Assembly (NCBI GenBank): GCA_038049695.1
Contig: CP142458.1
Coordinates: forward strand, 47,397,001-47,461,000
Source: Cinnamomum chago
Taxonomy: Eukaryota > Streptophyta > Magnoliopsida > Laurales > Lauraceae
Direction of reading: 5' to 3'
DNA length: 64,000 nt
Notes under the pieces: model-generated
The model's database searches: none
Told to the model about the DNA's origin: nothing
The model's input: only the letters and a program-made list of their open reading frames with translations
Made by a program: the position numbers and the translations under genes
Shown: in pieces, positions 43,796 through 56,735 of the stretch
How the letters are laid out: each line of letters opens with the position of its first letter
Position numbering within the stretch: position 1 is the stretch's first letter

Positions 43796-45004
43796 ATGCC
43801 ACCTCGTAAGAGACCAGTAAATGGCAATCCTTCTACAAGCAATAGTGATCACATAGGGCCACTTGAAGAGGATAGGATTGATAACAACGCGCCAAATCAA
43901 TTCCAACAAATGATGCAGGCAATGCTTGACCAACAGCGTCAGGCTAATGAGAATCAGATTAGACTGCAAGAGCAAATGCTTAAGAGAGAAGAAGATCATG
44001 CAAGAGAATTGGCAGAAATGCAGAGGCAGTTGTTGGAGGTATTACAGAGAAGGCCCGAGCCGGTTCCACCTCAACCCGCCATCGTCATCAATCAGAGGCA
44101 ACATGACCCGAACGCTTTGTTTGAGCGGTTTCGGAAGAGAGCTCCAAAAGAGTTTCTGGGAATAGAGGATCCATTAGCTACATATGATTGGCTAGAGCAT
44201 ACGGAGAACGTATTTGAGATCTTCCAGTGCACCGGGGGAGAAAGAGTAAAACTAGCCACATCTCTCTTTAGTGGTACAGTGGACAGATGGTGGAAGACAG
44301 TTAGGGAGGAATACAGGACTATGCCTGATGCAGAGATTTGGGTAAACTTCAAGAGAAAGTTCCATGATAAGTATGTACCCGCCCACATCAAGAGACAGAA
44401 GGCAATAGAGTTTTAGCAGCTTGTGGAAGGGAGTATGACAGTCTTAGAGTACCTCACCAAGTTTAAGAGGCTCTCCAGATATGCTCCGGAGTTAGTAGAT
44501 ACAGTTGAGAAGAAGATTGTCAAGTTCTTTGAGGGACTTAACCCTTTCATTGAGAGAGATGCTACCGGAGTAGTGCCACCTGCTACTTTTGATGAAGCGG
44601 TCAAGAGGGCCTATAAGTTTGAGAACTTCCATAACAAGATCCTTAGAGTCCAAGGCAAGAGTCCAGCTCATCAGCAGAACTACCAACACCAGAGAAATCA
44701 TCAGAACAAGAAGCAAAGGACATGACCAAATGTTCAGAATCCAGTGGTTTGCATCCACTGTGGGAAGAACCATGTGAGTGTTGAATGTCGTACCATTACA
44801 GGAGCGTGCTTCAGATGTGGTTCCATGACCCATCAGATGAGAGACTGTCCAAGGCCGAACAGAGATAATCAGCAGTAGCCACAGCAGCAGGCCCGTTATC
44901 AGCAGGGACAGAACCAAAATCAGTGTGCACCGCAATAGAATAGGAATGCACAACAAGGCAGGCCACAACAAGCTCAGAATAGGCCACAACATCGAGGGCA
45001 AATC
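43796..45004 (+). pseudogene. gag: B Gag, with four premature stops
   Basis: ATG at 43796 (MPPRKRP), closely similar to A Gag through the Gag core and both zinc knuckles (44750-44850). Stops: TAG 44414 (Gln in A), TGA 44723 (Gly in A), TAG at about 44875 and 44935 (Gln in the parallel A codons). Three of the four are CAG to TAG. Unlike A, the frame runs straight into pol. Confidence 0.85.
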
Positions 45005-46382
45005 TATGCGGTTAAGAGAGCTGATGCAGAGGCAGCAGGCAATGTAGTGGAAGGTACACTTCTTGTTTGTGGGATTAAAGCTAAGATTTTATTTGACCCT
45101 GGCTCTACACATTCATTCGTATCCCATAAATTTTCTGAGTTGATTGATTTGCATGTTAGAGAACTTGAGTTCATTTTGACTGTGGCAACCCCAGCAGGTA
45201 AACAAGTTATTTGTAGAACCTTTTATCCTAGTTACACAGTCCAGATAGGAGAAGTGGTTTTAACCGCATATCTCATTTCTTTGGAGATGTACGATTATGA
45301 TGTCATCCTAGGGACGGATTGGCTGGCAGGGTACCATGCCACGATGGATTGTTTCCATAAGACCCTTACTTTCAAGTTAGTTGAGACACCAGCAGGGGTG
45401 TTGTTTCAGGGAGAGAGGAGGAATCCTCGTGTAGGGTTTGTCTCAGCGTTGAAGGCTGACAGACTTTTGAGAAGTGGTTGTGAAGCCTATTTAGCATTTA
45501 TCACGGAGGATAAACGGTCCCAAGGGGTGGAGGAGATCACAATTGTTTGGGAATTCCCGGATGTTTTTCCGGAGGAGATTCCAAGTTTACCACCCATCAG
45601 AGAGATTGATTTCACTATTGAGTTATTACCAGTGACCGCTTTGATATCTATTGCACCATATAGAATGGCCCCAGCAGAGTTGGGGGAATTGAAGACCCAG
45701 TTGGAAGAATTGTTGGACAAAGGTTTTATGAGACCGAGTATTTCACCATGGGGAGCTCCAGTCTTGTTTGTCAAGAAAAAGGATGGTTCGATGAGAATGT
45801 GTATAGATTATAGAAGATTGAATCAAGTGACCATCAAGAACAAATACCCATTGCCAAGGATAGATGAATTGTTTGATCAATTGCAAGGTGCTTCATACTT
45901 TTCGAAGATTGACTTGGGATCCGGTTACCATCAGCTAAGAGTCAGAGAATCAGATGTGTGGAAAACAGCTTTCCGGACAAGATATGGCCACTATGAGTTC
46001 CTAGTGATGCCATTTGGGTTGGCTAATGCACCGGCAGTGTTCATGGCATTGATGAACAAGATATTTGCACAGTATCTGGATCAGTTTGTGGTAGTATTCA
46101 TTGACGACATCTTAGTGTACTCCAAGACCAAGGAAGAGCATGAAGAGCACTTGAGAATAACACTACAACTTTTGAGAGAGAACCAGCTGTATGCGAAGCT
46201 CAACAAGTGTGAATTTTGGTTGGAACAAGTAGCATTTTTGGGGCACATTATCTCCAAAAAAGAATTGTCAGTAGATCCATCCAAAATTGAAACAGTTATG
46301 AGTTGGGAAAGACTGAAGAATGCATCAGAAATTAGAAGTTTTCTGGGTTTAACAGGTTATTACAGGAGGTTTGTGCAGGGAT
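45005..46382 (+). pseudogene. pol: B Pol, first part (protease and RT), cut by T2
   Basis: In frame with gag. Protease FDPGSTHSF at about 45095; RT with [17 protein letters not shown] (about 45773) and FIDDILVYS (about 46100). Closely similar to A, without stops in this part. The frame ends where T2 is inserted, in the YYRRFVQG segment that follows the RT. Confidence 0.88.
46378..46382. repeat. TSD of T2 (GGGAT), left; right copy 50523-50527
   Basis: GGGAT directly before TGTCACGCC (46383) and directly after ..TTCTCACA (50522). Confidence 0.93.
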
Positions 46383-47694
46383 TGTCACGCCCCCGATCCA
46401 GAACCTCGGGGGCGGGAAATGGGATTAAGCATAATTATATATTTTTCTCCCAAGATCCGCGTGTGTGAAGACAACACATTCTGAATATTTTGCGGAAGCT
46501 TTCGTGGCATTGCGACCCGGAGTCCGTGGCCATCGGATTCCGCATCGCACTCAACCATTAGCACATAGCTATCATATCAAGAATCATATCAGACTGGAGT
46601 AAACCATCACAATAAAATACAGAGCTGACAGTAACAGGATGTTACATTCCCAAATATGTTCAAGTTACAATTATCAATGTACATTAATTAAGAATCCCAA
46701 GAAAAGGCTAATAAAAGCCATACAACAATAAGCTATAAACACTACCCCAAATATGACGTAGCTCCGATGTCAAGCCCAATGTCTACATGGCATGGCCGAC
46801 AAAACAACCTGCAAAACATGGCTCCACAACCAACAAAGCTCTCAAATCGGGATGAAGAAATCTGAACCTGAGTACCAAAAGTAGTGGGTCAGACACGACG
46901 GTCTGGCAGGTGGATGAAATGATAACAAATATACTACAGAATAAAACATATGATAAATCATGTTATTCGATCAAATGCTGCATATAATTAAACGAGTGGA
47001 AAATCGTGGATTCGGGCAAAACATGTATTCGTTTCAAGCATGGGTAAAACATGAATATCTAATAAAACGTGTGCTCATTTACATCATCTATAATCATAGA
47101 TATTTGACAATCGGTGTTCATCTAAAACATGTATAAATATAGTGGTTTGACAAAACAAACGTTCATTTGAGACTTAAGTAAAAACATAAGTGTACAACAA
47201 ATCAGGTATTCATAGCAGTCTGGCAAAACCAATGTCCATTTGAAACATATGTGAAAATACGGATATTTAACAAACCGGGTGTTCGTTTAAAACAGGTGTA
47301 AACATAGGAATCTGACCGAACACGTGTCATTTGAAACATATTTCAAAGCATGGATATTTCACAAATCGGATATTCTTTTAAAACATGTGTAATCATATAA
47401 ATCTAGTAAAATCATTGATCGTTTGAAACATATGTAAAAGCATGGGTATTCACCCAACCGGCATTCATTTAAAACATGTGCGTGTACAAGGAACATAAAA
47501 CAATATAATAATACTGGATTTACATTGGGGAATATGAACACTTGTTTAAATAACAACTTTCATGAAGGAAATGAATCATTTATCGGAAAACATATAAGCA
47601 ATATAAAACATGTCGGGTATCCAAGGAAGTCGGGAACTAGCAAGATGGCAACCACACGAAGCTAAGTCCTCTATCACTAAAGCGATAGAGCAAT

Positions 47695-47830
47695 AACTAG
47701 GCCCTGATCTCAGTCACTCGAGGTGAGGAGAAACAGGGGATCTCATAAATACATATACATATACTAGGCCCTGATCTCAGTCACTCGAGGTGAGGAGAAA
47801 CAGGGGATCTCATGAATGCATATACATACA
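47695..47830 (-). repeat. 67-bp direct duplication in T2
   Basis: Two units beginning ACTAGGCCCTGATCTCAGTC, with two or three differences between them. Confidence 0.85.
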
Positions 47831-48464
47831 CTATACATGACCACGGTAGCGAGCCGGGCATCGAGGACCACAGTAGCAATCTGCGGTATCGGGACAAGAC
47901 CACGGTAATAACCGGGTAGCGGGATCCAAACTGCAGCTGGCGGGACAAGAGGGGGATCTCCAAGTCGGTTGATCAGACCAACAGGGTTATCCAAGCTTAG
48001 TGGTGCCGACTCATAGGTCAAATACAATCGAGACAATGCAAGTAAATCAAGTGCAAATGCATAATCAAACGGGCAAGACGGGGGTGCTCAAGGGCACACT
48101 GACATATCATGTGGTGCAATGCACTTCGGGACAAGTAACTGTTATGCAAATCTCGGGAAATGAGGTGAAACAATGAACTATAACAATTTCGGGTAAAATA
48201 TTACTTTCAAGATCTATTTAAGTGCATAGGGGTCCCATACGTCGATTATAGTCATTACTTGGTACTCCTTGAGTTTGAAGACATTCCGGCCTCCTTATGC
48301 ACTTTTACGATTTTTAAAGATTTCGAATGACACCTTCGTGATATGGTTTCTTCCTCGAATGGCCTCATACAAAGCCTAGTGAATCTCCTTTGATCGACAA
48401 AGCTCAACGCTCGAACGAACCGGAGAGTTCGTTCGAGCGGGGAGCTTTTCGAAATCTGGGGAAT

Positions 48465-48785
48465 TTCGGTTACCTGGCGGTTAGCTGGCGGTTAGCCGCC
48501 GCTGGGGCAGGCGGCTAGCCGCTGGCTGACCGCGAAGCTAACCGCGGCTGGGCTGCAGAAAATATAGCTTACTGGAAAGCTGACCGCCAAGTGCGGTTAC
48601 CTGGCGGTTAGCCGCCGATGGGGTCAGCGGTTAGCCGCTGGCTAACCGTGAGGCTGACCGAGTTTTCAGGGGGAAAATGATGCTCTCTGGAAAAGGAACC
48701 GTGACATTTCGGTTACCTGGCGGTTAGCCGCCAGTCACCAGACGGCTAGCCGCCGGGTGACCGCAGGCTGACCGCCAGTGCGGGA
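48465..48785 (-). promoter_or_regulatory. T2 array of GGCGGTTAGCCGCC-type palindromes
   Basis: Blocks of GGTTACCTGGCGGTTAGCCGCC with a partner word GCGGCTAGCCGCTGGCTGACCG, repeated three times at about 120-bp intervals. Mirrors the A array on the opposite strand. Confidence 0.6.
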
Positions 48786-50527
48786 ATCACCCACTGTGTG
48801 CAGATTTGAGTCACTTTCCTCCTCAAAACCATCCTCCTCACTTTCACTTAGTCCTTGACACAAAACTGAGCTAAAAGCTCCTCCAATGCATCTATTTTCA
48901 CTTCTCCCAATACTCCAATATTTGTTCATTCATCCATTCCTCGATCCACATCAAATCCAATACAAGAAAGAAGGAATGAAACCATTTCACAAACAGTCAT
49001 TTAGGATATAACCAAAGGACAATACATGCTAAACCAACATGTTTACAAAACATTAAATGACTTAGCCAACCACATTCCTCATGAAAACTCCAATGAAAAG
49101 TAAAACTAAACATCTCCTTTCTTCTCACTTAAAACCAAACCAAAAGGGAAGAATCTCCATTGTATACAAGGGTCCATTTGCCATAATCAAGGGCTAATTA
49201 AAAACCATTGATCCCATTTCCAAAACAATAGATTAGTTGGCCAAACTCTTCAAATGAGCTTCTATTTCAAATCCATACAAGCTAGTAAACATAAACATGG
49301 GTGGGGAAAACCAACCCCATTCATTTCAAGACCATATGAGCAACTTTGACAATTTGAAAGCATATCTTTCCAAGAGATTAACAGGAGAGAAACAACCATT
49401 GATATGCAAATTTCGAAATCAATATATATGAGGCAAGAAGCATATGTGCAAACATGTATTCAATGATCAAGAACAAGTAATAAAACTTAGGATTTTCTCA
49501 TAAAACTTTGATAACATTAAAGCCCTCCATTCATCCACTTGCCTTGGGTCCCAAGCTAGAAAATCAAGCTTCTAATCACCTCTCAAGCTCAAGATCAACA
49601 ATCTCTACAAAAACCCCCAAAACAAACCCTAAGATGGGTTAAACAAAGGAAGACAATGAATGGGCTCAAATCACACAAGGAAATAGAACCTAAGGGGAAG
49701 TCATTGCACAAAAAAGGAAAATGGGAAGGAGTCTTTACCTCTAAGGCCATGAATGAACAAGAAGAAGCTTACAATAGGGGCTGCCCACCTTGGTTTTGCA
49801 CAAGAATCACATCCATGGGAAGCTAAAGAGATGGGGAAGAAGATGGCATAGTTAGGTTTCCAAATGGCAAGAGTTTCTTCCAAGAATGAGAGGAGAAAGC
49901 AAGAAGAAATGGAAGAAATGAAGAAGAGGGGCTTCTGGCACTGTAGCTCGGAGTTACAGCCGATGGGGAGTGGAAAATGAGGGAGAAAGAGTGAGTGGAG
50001 TCATTTTATAATGGGTGGGTGCGGGCCCCACTACACTCAAAGCTTGCCAAGGGTAAAACATCTATTTGCGGGCCTCGGATGCGATCGACGAAGAAGAGAA
50101 AAATGTTTCTCATAAAATCTAGTTTTCAAAAAGTATAACTTTGGCATGGTTCTGGGATCTCGAAATTTGGGTCCATATTTGGTGTGAAAAGACTGTTTTG
50201 CCCTCCGGGCTGGAAAAACTGATTTTCGGAGCTTCGAACGGTTACGGAGTGAACACGAAAGTTGTAGAGGTTAACAAAATAAGTCAAATGAGGCTAAAAC
50301 AAAAATTATCAAGAATTTCGAATAATCTCCCAACCTCGCGCAAAGTCACTAAAAGAACCCCCAAAGGGTCCCACCAATCACCAAGGCACTCAAAACTCCC
50401 CAAAACTAGAGAAAACCATTCTAGCTTACAAACTCAACCCAACAAATACTAATCCCACTAAAAGAAACTAATCCACAAATAAAACAACACTAATCCAAAA
50501 GATTAGGGGTCAGGTTCTCACAGGGAT

Positions 50528-52607
50528 TTTCGTCGATTGTGTCACCTTTGACGAAGTTGACAAGGAAGAATGCACCATATTTGTGGACAGATCAGTGTGA
50601 AGATAGTCTCCAAGAGCTGAAGAAGAGATTGACTACAGCGCCAGTCCTTACTTTGCCATCCGAAAGCGGCGGTTTCACCATTTTTCCCGATGCTTCGAAT
50701 GTTGGACGTGGTTGTGTGTTGATGCAAGAAGGAAAAGTGATTGCATATGGATCCCGGCAGTTGAAAGATCACAAGAAGAACTATGCCACCCATGATCTTG
50801 AGTTAGCATCGGTTGTTTTCGCATTGAAAATGTGGAGACATTACCTCTATGGAGAGAAGTTCGAAGTCCACTCCGACCACCGCAGCTTACAATATTTATT
50901 TTCTCAGAAGGAATTTAACATGAGGCAGAGAAGATGGATGGAATATATAAAGGATTACGATTTTCCAATCAAGTATCACCCGGGGAAAGCTAATGTAGTT
51001 GCCGATGCCTTGAGGAGAAAATCACTAGGCTTGCCAAATCTAAGTGGCACGTGTATTTTTGAGCAATTTGAAGAGTTGAGTATAGACCTGCAGCCACTAA
51101 GGAAGGGTGTTTTGTTGGCTAACATGACAGTGTCAGAGCCTTCTTTCATTCAGAAGATCAAGGATAGTCAGTTGCAAGATCTAGAGTTGGCCAAGATTTC
51201 AGAGCATAAAGCATAACGTCCTGACTTCCGTATTGTTGATGGAGTTTTGTACTACCTTGACCGTCTGTGTGTGCCTAACATTGAAGATTTGAGGAATGAT
51301 ATCATGACCGAAGCTCACAGTACAAAGTACTCTATGCATCCAGGCAGCACAAAGATGTATCAGAACTTGAAAGGCAGATTTTAGTGGAATAACATGAAGA
51401 GAGAGATTGCAGCGTTTGTCTCCCGTTACGTGACCTGTCAGATGATTAAGGCAGAACATCAGAGGCCTCCAGGGTTGTTACAACCGTTAGAGATTCCGGA
51501 ATGGAAGTGGGAGCACATTACTGTGGACTTTATTTCGGGACTACTGAGGACTAGCAGAGGCAACGATGTGATATGGGTCATTGTAAACCATCTAACCAAG
51601 TCAGCGCATATCATTCCTATGAAGATAGGGAAGAAGATGCACATGCTACCTTTGGTAGAGTTGTTTGTCAACGAGATTGTCAGTCGACATGGGCAGCCAG
51701 TTTCTATCACTTCTGACAGAGACAACAGATTTGTCTCGAGGTTCTGGAAGACGCTACATGAGTCTATGGGCACGAAACTACAGTTTAGCACTGCTTATCA
51801 CTCGCAGACAGATGGTTAATCAGAGAGAACAATTCAGACTCTTGAGGATATGCTCCGTGCTTGTGTGTTAGATTTTAAGACTCAATGGGATGAGACCCTA
51901 CCGTTGTGTGAGTTTGCTTGCAACAACAATTACCACTCTAGCATTGGGATGGCGCCTTTTGAGGCTTTGTATGGCAGAAGGTGTAGGACACTTGTGTGTT
52001 GGGAAGAGGTTGGAATTCGCAGTTTCCATGGACCGACTATTGTAAGTGAGACCAGCGACAAAATCAAGTTGGTTCAAGAATGTCTTAAAGTGTCCCAGAG
52101 TAGACAGAAGAGCTATACAGTCTCCCACCGCAGAGATTTACAGTTAAAGAAGGAGACAAGGTCTTCCTGAAGGTGTCACCTACGAGAGGAACTTTGAGAT
52201 TTGGACAGAGGGGCAAGTTATCATGGAGATACATTGGACCCTACGACATTGTGAGTAAGATCGGTGACGTGGCTTATAGATTAGCCTTACCGCCCGAGCT
52301 ATCCGGCGTACACAACGTCTTCCATGTGTCTATGTTGAAAAAGTATGTCCACGACCCGTCACATGTACTCCGGCATGAGCCATTGGAGATTCGAGAGGAT
52401 GCTACCTACGTTGAGAAGCCCGTTCATATCAACGATACAAAGGAACAGGAGTTGAGGACACGATCTATTCAGTGGGTAAAGGTACTATAGGAGAATCATG
52501 GACCGGAAGAGGCAACGTGGGAATTACGAGATCAAGTGCAAAAGAAGTACTCATATCTTCTAACAGAGGTGAGCGTTATATTTCATTTGGAGGACCAAAT
52601 GCCCTAA
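50528..52607 (+). pseudogene. pol: B Pol, second part (RNase H, integrase, chromodomain)
   Basis: Resumes after T2. RNase H ([10 protein letters not shown]: the usual T before Asp is P), HSDHRSL, integrase zinc domain and core are recognisable. Stops: TAA near 51214 (Glu in A), TAG near 51381 (Trp in A), TAA 51817-51819 (same codon as the TAG of A), TAG near 52487 (Trp in A). A one-base deletion at about 52144-52152 shifts the frame before the C-terminal domain. Ends TAA 52605-52607. Confidence 0.85.
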
Positions 52608-53836
52608 GGGGTGGAGGATGTAAGACCCCGACCCGAGTGAACCCGATTAGTGCTAGTTAAGTCATGTGTTAGTTCTAAGCTTGATTAGTGATTTTGGCTA
52701 AGTTGGGTTTGGAATAGATTTTGTTTTAGTTTTGGGTAACTTTGAGTGCTTTGATAACTAGTGGGGCCCTTTGGGGGTTCCCCTTATGACTTTGCATTTA
52801 CTTAGGGGATTTTTTGGAATCGTTTTGAATTGTGTTCTTATCCCGTTTCATTTATCTTATTGATCTCTACAACTTTCATGTTGATCCCGTTTCCATTCGA
52901 GACCCCGAAACCCGATTTACTAGCCTCGAGGGGCAAAACAGTGTTTTTACACTAAACCTGTACCCAAAACTTGATATCTCTGAAACCCGCAAAGCATACG
53001 CTTTTTGAAAACTAGATATTTCGGCGATCATTTCTTCCTTCTTCGTCGAATTCATCCGAGATTCCGAAAGACATGATTTCAGTCAAACAAGCTTCTTTAG
53101 CAGTGGGGCCCAACCCCATTTGTTATCAAAGGGAAACCCACTCTCCCTTTCATCTCATTTTCCTTTTCCAGCACAAAAAGTGAGTCTAGGGTTTGTTTGC
53201 AACTTTCTCTTCTTCTTCTTGCTCTCTCCATCTCCAATCCACACCAAACTTGCATCAATCAAGAAATGGAGCTCACCATTCTCTTCCTCATCTTGAAGGC
53301 TATCTTTTGATACCATTTGTTGAGAAACCTATCCACTTTGAGACTTCCTTTGAGCTAACTCTTTCCATTTGAAGGTCATCCAAGTAAGCAATCTTCTCCC
53401 TCTTCTAGATTTGTATTCTTCTAGCCTTAGGGAAGCTTCATTTTCATTATTGGAAGTTCTATCCTTTTCATTCTTTGTTTGACCCATTTTAGGGTTTGTT
53501 TTGGGGGTTTTTGCTTGTAGCTTGGAATTGAGCTTAAGAGGTGATTAGAGGCTTGGTTTTGGCTAGCTTGGACCTAAGGTAAGTGGATGATTAGGTGTTT
53601 TGAGTTTTAAATGATTTTGTGAAACATTAATGAATTACTCATGCTTTTATTGATTTGCATTGTTGAAATAAATGCTCATAATGCATCTTACTAGTTCATT
53701 TAATGTCTTGGAAACATGAGTTTACAGCTTTCTTATCTCTAGTCTTGTGGTGGCTGTATAAGTGTTGAAATGAGGGAAAAAGAGAAGGACCTAGCCCACT
53801 GCAAAGCAGAACCTGGGTTCTGTTTCGCAGTGTACG

Positions 53837-53928
53837 CGGTCGACCCCCGCAGGCTCGGTCGACCGGCGACACAGGGTCAGGCTCCAAAACACTGTGCACC
53901 CATTTCAGTTACAACTCCCGGTCGACCG
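53837..53928 (+). promoter_or_regulatory. B LTR array of CGGTCGACCG palindromes
   Basis: Sites at 53837, 53856 and 53919. In A, the equivalent place after the poly-homologous stretch carries the GCGGCTAACCGC array instead. Confidence 0.6.
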
Positions 53929-54158
53929 GCCATGGGCTAGAGGACTTAGCTTTGCGTGATTGCCATCTTGTTAGTTCCCGATTCCTTAGATACCTTACAT
54001 GTTTTATCTTGCTTATTTGTTTTCTAGTAAATGATTTATTTCCTTTATGAAAGTTCTTGCTTAAACAGATTTCTAGGCTTTCCAAGATATTTCTTTTATT
54101 ATATGTTGTTGTATCTTTTCACTCTCTTGCCAGACCGTCGTGTTTGACCCATTTCCTT

Positions 54159-54260
54159 TGGTACTCAGGTCCCGTTACCGGTTACCTTGAGGAGGAGCCG
54201 GAGGAGGCGGTCGGCGAACCGCAGCCCCTAGTTGAGTGGCATGCTGATGATGTCATTTAG
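54159..54260 (+). CDS. short acidic frame inside the B LTR, function unknown
   Basis: Thirty-three codons and TAG; differs from A at six residues, all compatible with an EEEPEEAVGE..VEWHADDV pattern. Upstream CTCTCTTGCCAG again resembles a splice acceptor, but the frame between it and Trp-1 differs by one base from A. Confidence 0.3.
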   Translation, partial: WYSGPVTGYLEEEPEEAVGEPQPLVEWHADDVI

Positions 54261-54675
54261 ATATCTAGTTGCTACGAGAGGCGTAACACTTTGGGAAAAC
54301 TGTTTAACCATTCTTTTGGGTTATTTTTTTTTATATTGGCCTTTGTTGGCCTCTATTTTGGGGAATGTAACTAAATGATCTTTTGTTTAAACTTTAACTT
54401 ACTTTTGGGAAACATGCTAATGATAATTGCTCATTCTGATACAGTATCTTATACTTATGATATTGGCTTCATGACTAGGGATAGTTTGACTATTTGATGT
54501 GCTACATGCTTCCGCACTTAAAAGAAATATTCATTTATGGTTGTGATATCCTCACCGCGGACACCTGTGGGAAATTAAATAAATGTATGTTATCATTAAA
54601 CCGATGTGGTACATCATCATTAGTCCCGATCCCGGACTGGCTCGTTTGGGCCCGGTCCGGGATCGCGACAGTTTT

Positions 54676-56735
54676 TGTAGTGTTTGGCTTAGCTCTTGGA
54701 TGGAAGTGCTTGAAGAGTGTTTGCTTGGCATTTGGGAAAAAAGTCAAGTAATCTCTATAGGTTGAATGTTGTATGTGTGTTTGAGGATTTCATTGCTACT
54801 CTTGAAAATTTCATACAACTTGTTATTAATCTTCACTGTTATGTTTTCTTTAGATTTCTTCTTATGTAATTTCTAATCAAGTATGTGCATTAATGTCAAG
54901 TGTTTGTTCAAACTTCTAAATTTCTATTTGGCTTCAAGCCCTTGTTTCATTATGAAATTTGGATTTGTTTTGATGGAGATTGAATGTTAGATTTTTGGAT
55001 TGAATGATATGGAAATGTGAAAATGAACCCTTAGAGAGCATGAAGGCTCAGGGATGTACAGGTGCTTAGTTGTGAGGAGAAGGGGAGAAAAATTTGTAGA
55101 AAATCTGACTTGAAACACACTGCCCGTGCAGCGTCGGTCAGCTGTCGGCTAACTGACATGCCCTTTCGGTTAACCAACAGCCAACCGAACTCTGTCGGTT
55201 CCTTTACCAGAAGCTCGCATCGCGTCAAGGATTTCTCGGTCAGCTGTCGGCTAACCGACATGCCCATTTCGATTAATCAACAGCCAACCGAACTCTGTCG
55301 ATCCCTTTTCCATAATGCTACATTTTTCCTGACATGGATTCAGGCGGTCAGCCGTCGGTTAGCTGACGGCTAGCCGACAGGTGACCGACATGCTGACCGA
55401 ATTAGCAAAATGACTTTTTTTTAAGGACTTTCTGTAAGAGTAAAGACTAGAATATGTTTAGGGATATTTAGCCTGATATTGTGTACTTGAAAACCTGAAA
55501 TGTCTTTTGACTTCCGGGGCACCAATTCTCTTTTAAATCCCAACATTTGGGTTTCAATTACACAATGGTCAACCAAAGGTCCTCACATATGCTTGATAGA
55601 CCCTGTTTTCTAACTTTAGTTTTGATACAATAAGTATCATCGTGTACTCATTTTGAAACTCAAGTATAAGCTCATTTGAAGATTCTTTCAAGAATAAAAA
55701 GGGGATTACTTCTTATGCTTGTATGCATATAATTGTGCCTCTTGCTAGTCGTGTCTTGTCTCGTTTTAATAAGTGATTCCCCCTTCAGATTCGATCGATT
55801 TAAGACGTGTTTCGCCGTGCTTTGTGCATTCATGAATCCAAGTGAACACCACTGAACTCGGACTGCCCTTTCAGCCTGATCCACTGTCTGGGGGTCCTTA
55901 AACATGTGGACTATCTGCAGATTACACATCGTGCGTGTCTGGTTCCACGGTCGGAAATCCCCGTCCACCTTTGTGTAGCGTGGGAATTGTGTTTTGTTTA
56001 TCGTGCTTGTCATGCGTGCTTGCTCTTTTCATTGTAAATGATAGAGAAAGGACGGGCTCTTATTGGATTTACTATTCATGATATTATAAGTATTCATGCT
56101 AGCGTGCTTTAGTATCTTAGTTTGTTTTGTATTTTAGTTTTGTTCATATTTTGGAAATGTACTTCAGTCAATTAATTATTTATTATGAATTTCTTAAAAC
56201 GTCTTTTGTTTCATGCTCATACCTAAATTGATTACCTGTCAAACCGTCGTGTTTGACCCTTGTATTTTGGTGCCCAGGTGCAGGTGATGTTGCCTTTGAG
56301 GAGGAGCGTCCGGAGGAGACTATTGAGCCACCCCCAGTCAAAGAGTGGCATCCTGATGATGTCAACTAGACGTCGGGCGGGATCTTGAGTTTCGCTTCAT
56401 TTTGTCATGGGTTTTATTTTTGTTATTTTGAGAATTGTATTGGCCTTTGTTGGCCTCTTATGGGATGTTATAAAACTTAACTTACTTTTGTGTTAACCTT
56501 ATAACTTGAACTATGTTGGGATTGCTATGTTATGATTCATTCTTCTGATATCTTGGACTTTATGCTATTTTAATGTCGCACTTGAAATTTTATTTGTGCT
56601 TGTCTTGATGTGATTTGCTACACGCTTTCGTAAACATGATTGTGTGAGTCAGATTCCACGTGTCTCGGGAATCCTCACCGCGGGAACCTGTGGGAAACAT
56701 GTCGTGGGCCCGGGCCTCGATCTGGGGTCGTGACA
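54676..56735 (+). mobile_element. T3: Tekay-type LTR, 3' portion
   Basis: Ends GGGGTCGTGACA. Contains AAACCGTCGTGTTTGACCC, the acidic frame and CGCGGGAACCTGTGGGAAA, each matching the A LTR in order. A CGGCTAACTGAC-type array is at 55130-55405. It is the oldest layer of the nest; its start and any interior lie outside the window to the left. Confidence 0.75.
56268..56369 (+). CDS. short acidic frame inside the T3 LTR, function unknown
   Basis: Thirty-three codons plus TAG, the same length as in A and B: AFEEERPEETIEP then KEWHPDDV. About half of the residues match A, and the acidic block, Trp and DDV end are kept. Confidence 0.3.
   Translation, partial: WCPGAGDVAFEEERPEETIEPPPVKEWHPDDVN

Larger units (their letters stand above)
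46383..50522 (-). mobile_element. T2: solo LTR, same subfamily as T1, minus strand
   Basis: 4140 bp, minus strand TGTGAGAACCTGACCCC to GGGGGCGTGACA, perfect TSD, no interior. Aligns with T1 over most of its length, except that its palindrome array (48465-48785) is of the GGCTAACCGCC type where T1 has GATCGATC. A 67-bp direct duplication at about 47695-47830 (GGCCCTGATCTCAGTCACTC words) is absent from T1. Confidence 0.88.
43218..54670 (+). mobile_element. B: decayed Tekay-type element containing solo LTR T2
   Basis: Same family as A: starts TGTAAGACCCCGACCCG, ends GGGATCGCGACA. 5' LTR shortened to about 440 bp (43218 to about 43658) by a deletion that also removed the primer site; 3' LTR 52619-54670 (2052 bp) lacks about 1 kb near 53935. 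gag and pol share one frame but carry many stops and a frameshift. Without T2 the interior is of normal size. Confidence 0.9.
52619..54670 (+). mobile_element. B 3' LTR with internal deletion
   Basis: 2052 bp against 3215 in A. Sequence jumps at about 53935 from a GTCGAC array to GAGGACTTAGCTTTGCGTG, which in A lies about 1 kb further. Contains an acidic short frame at 54159-54260. Confidence 0.85.
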
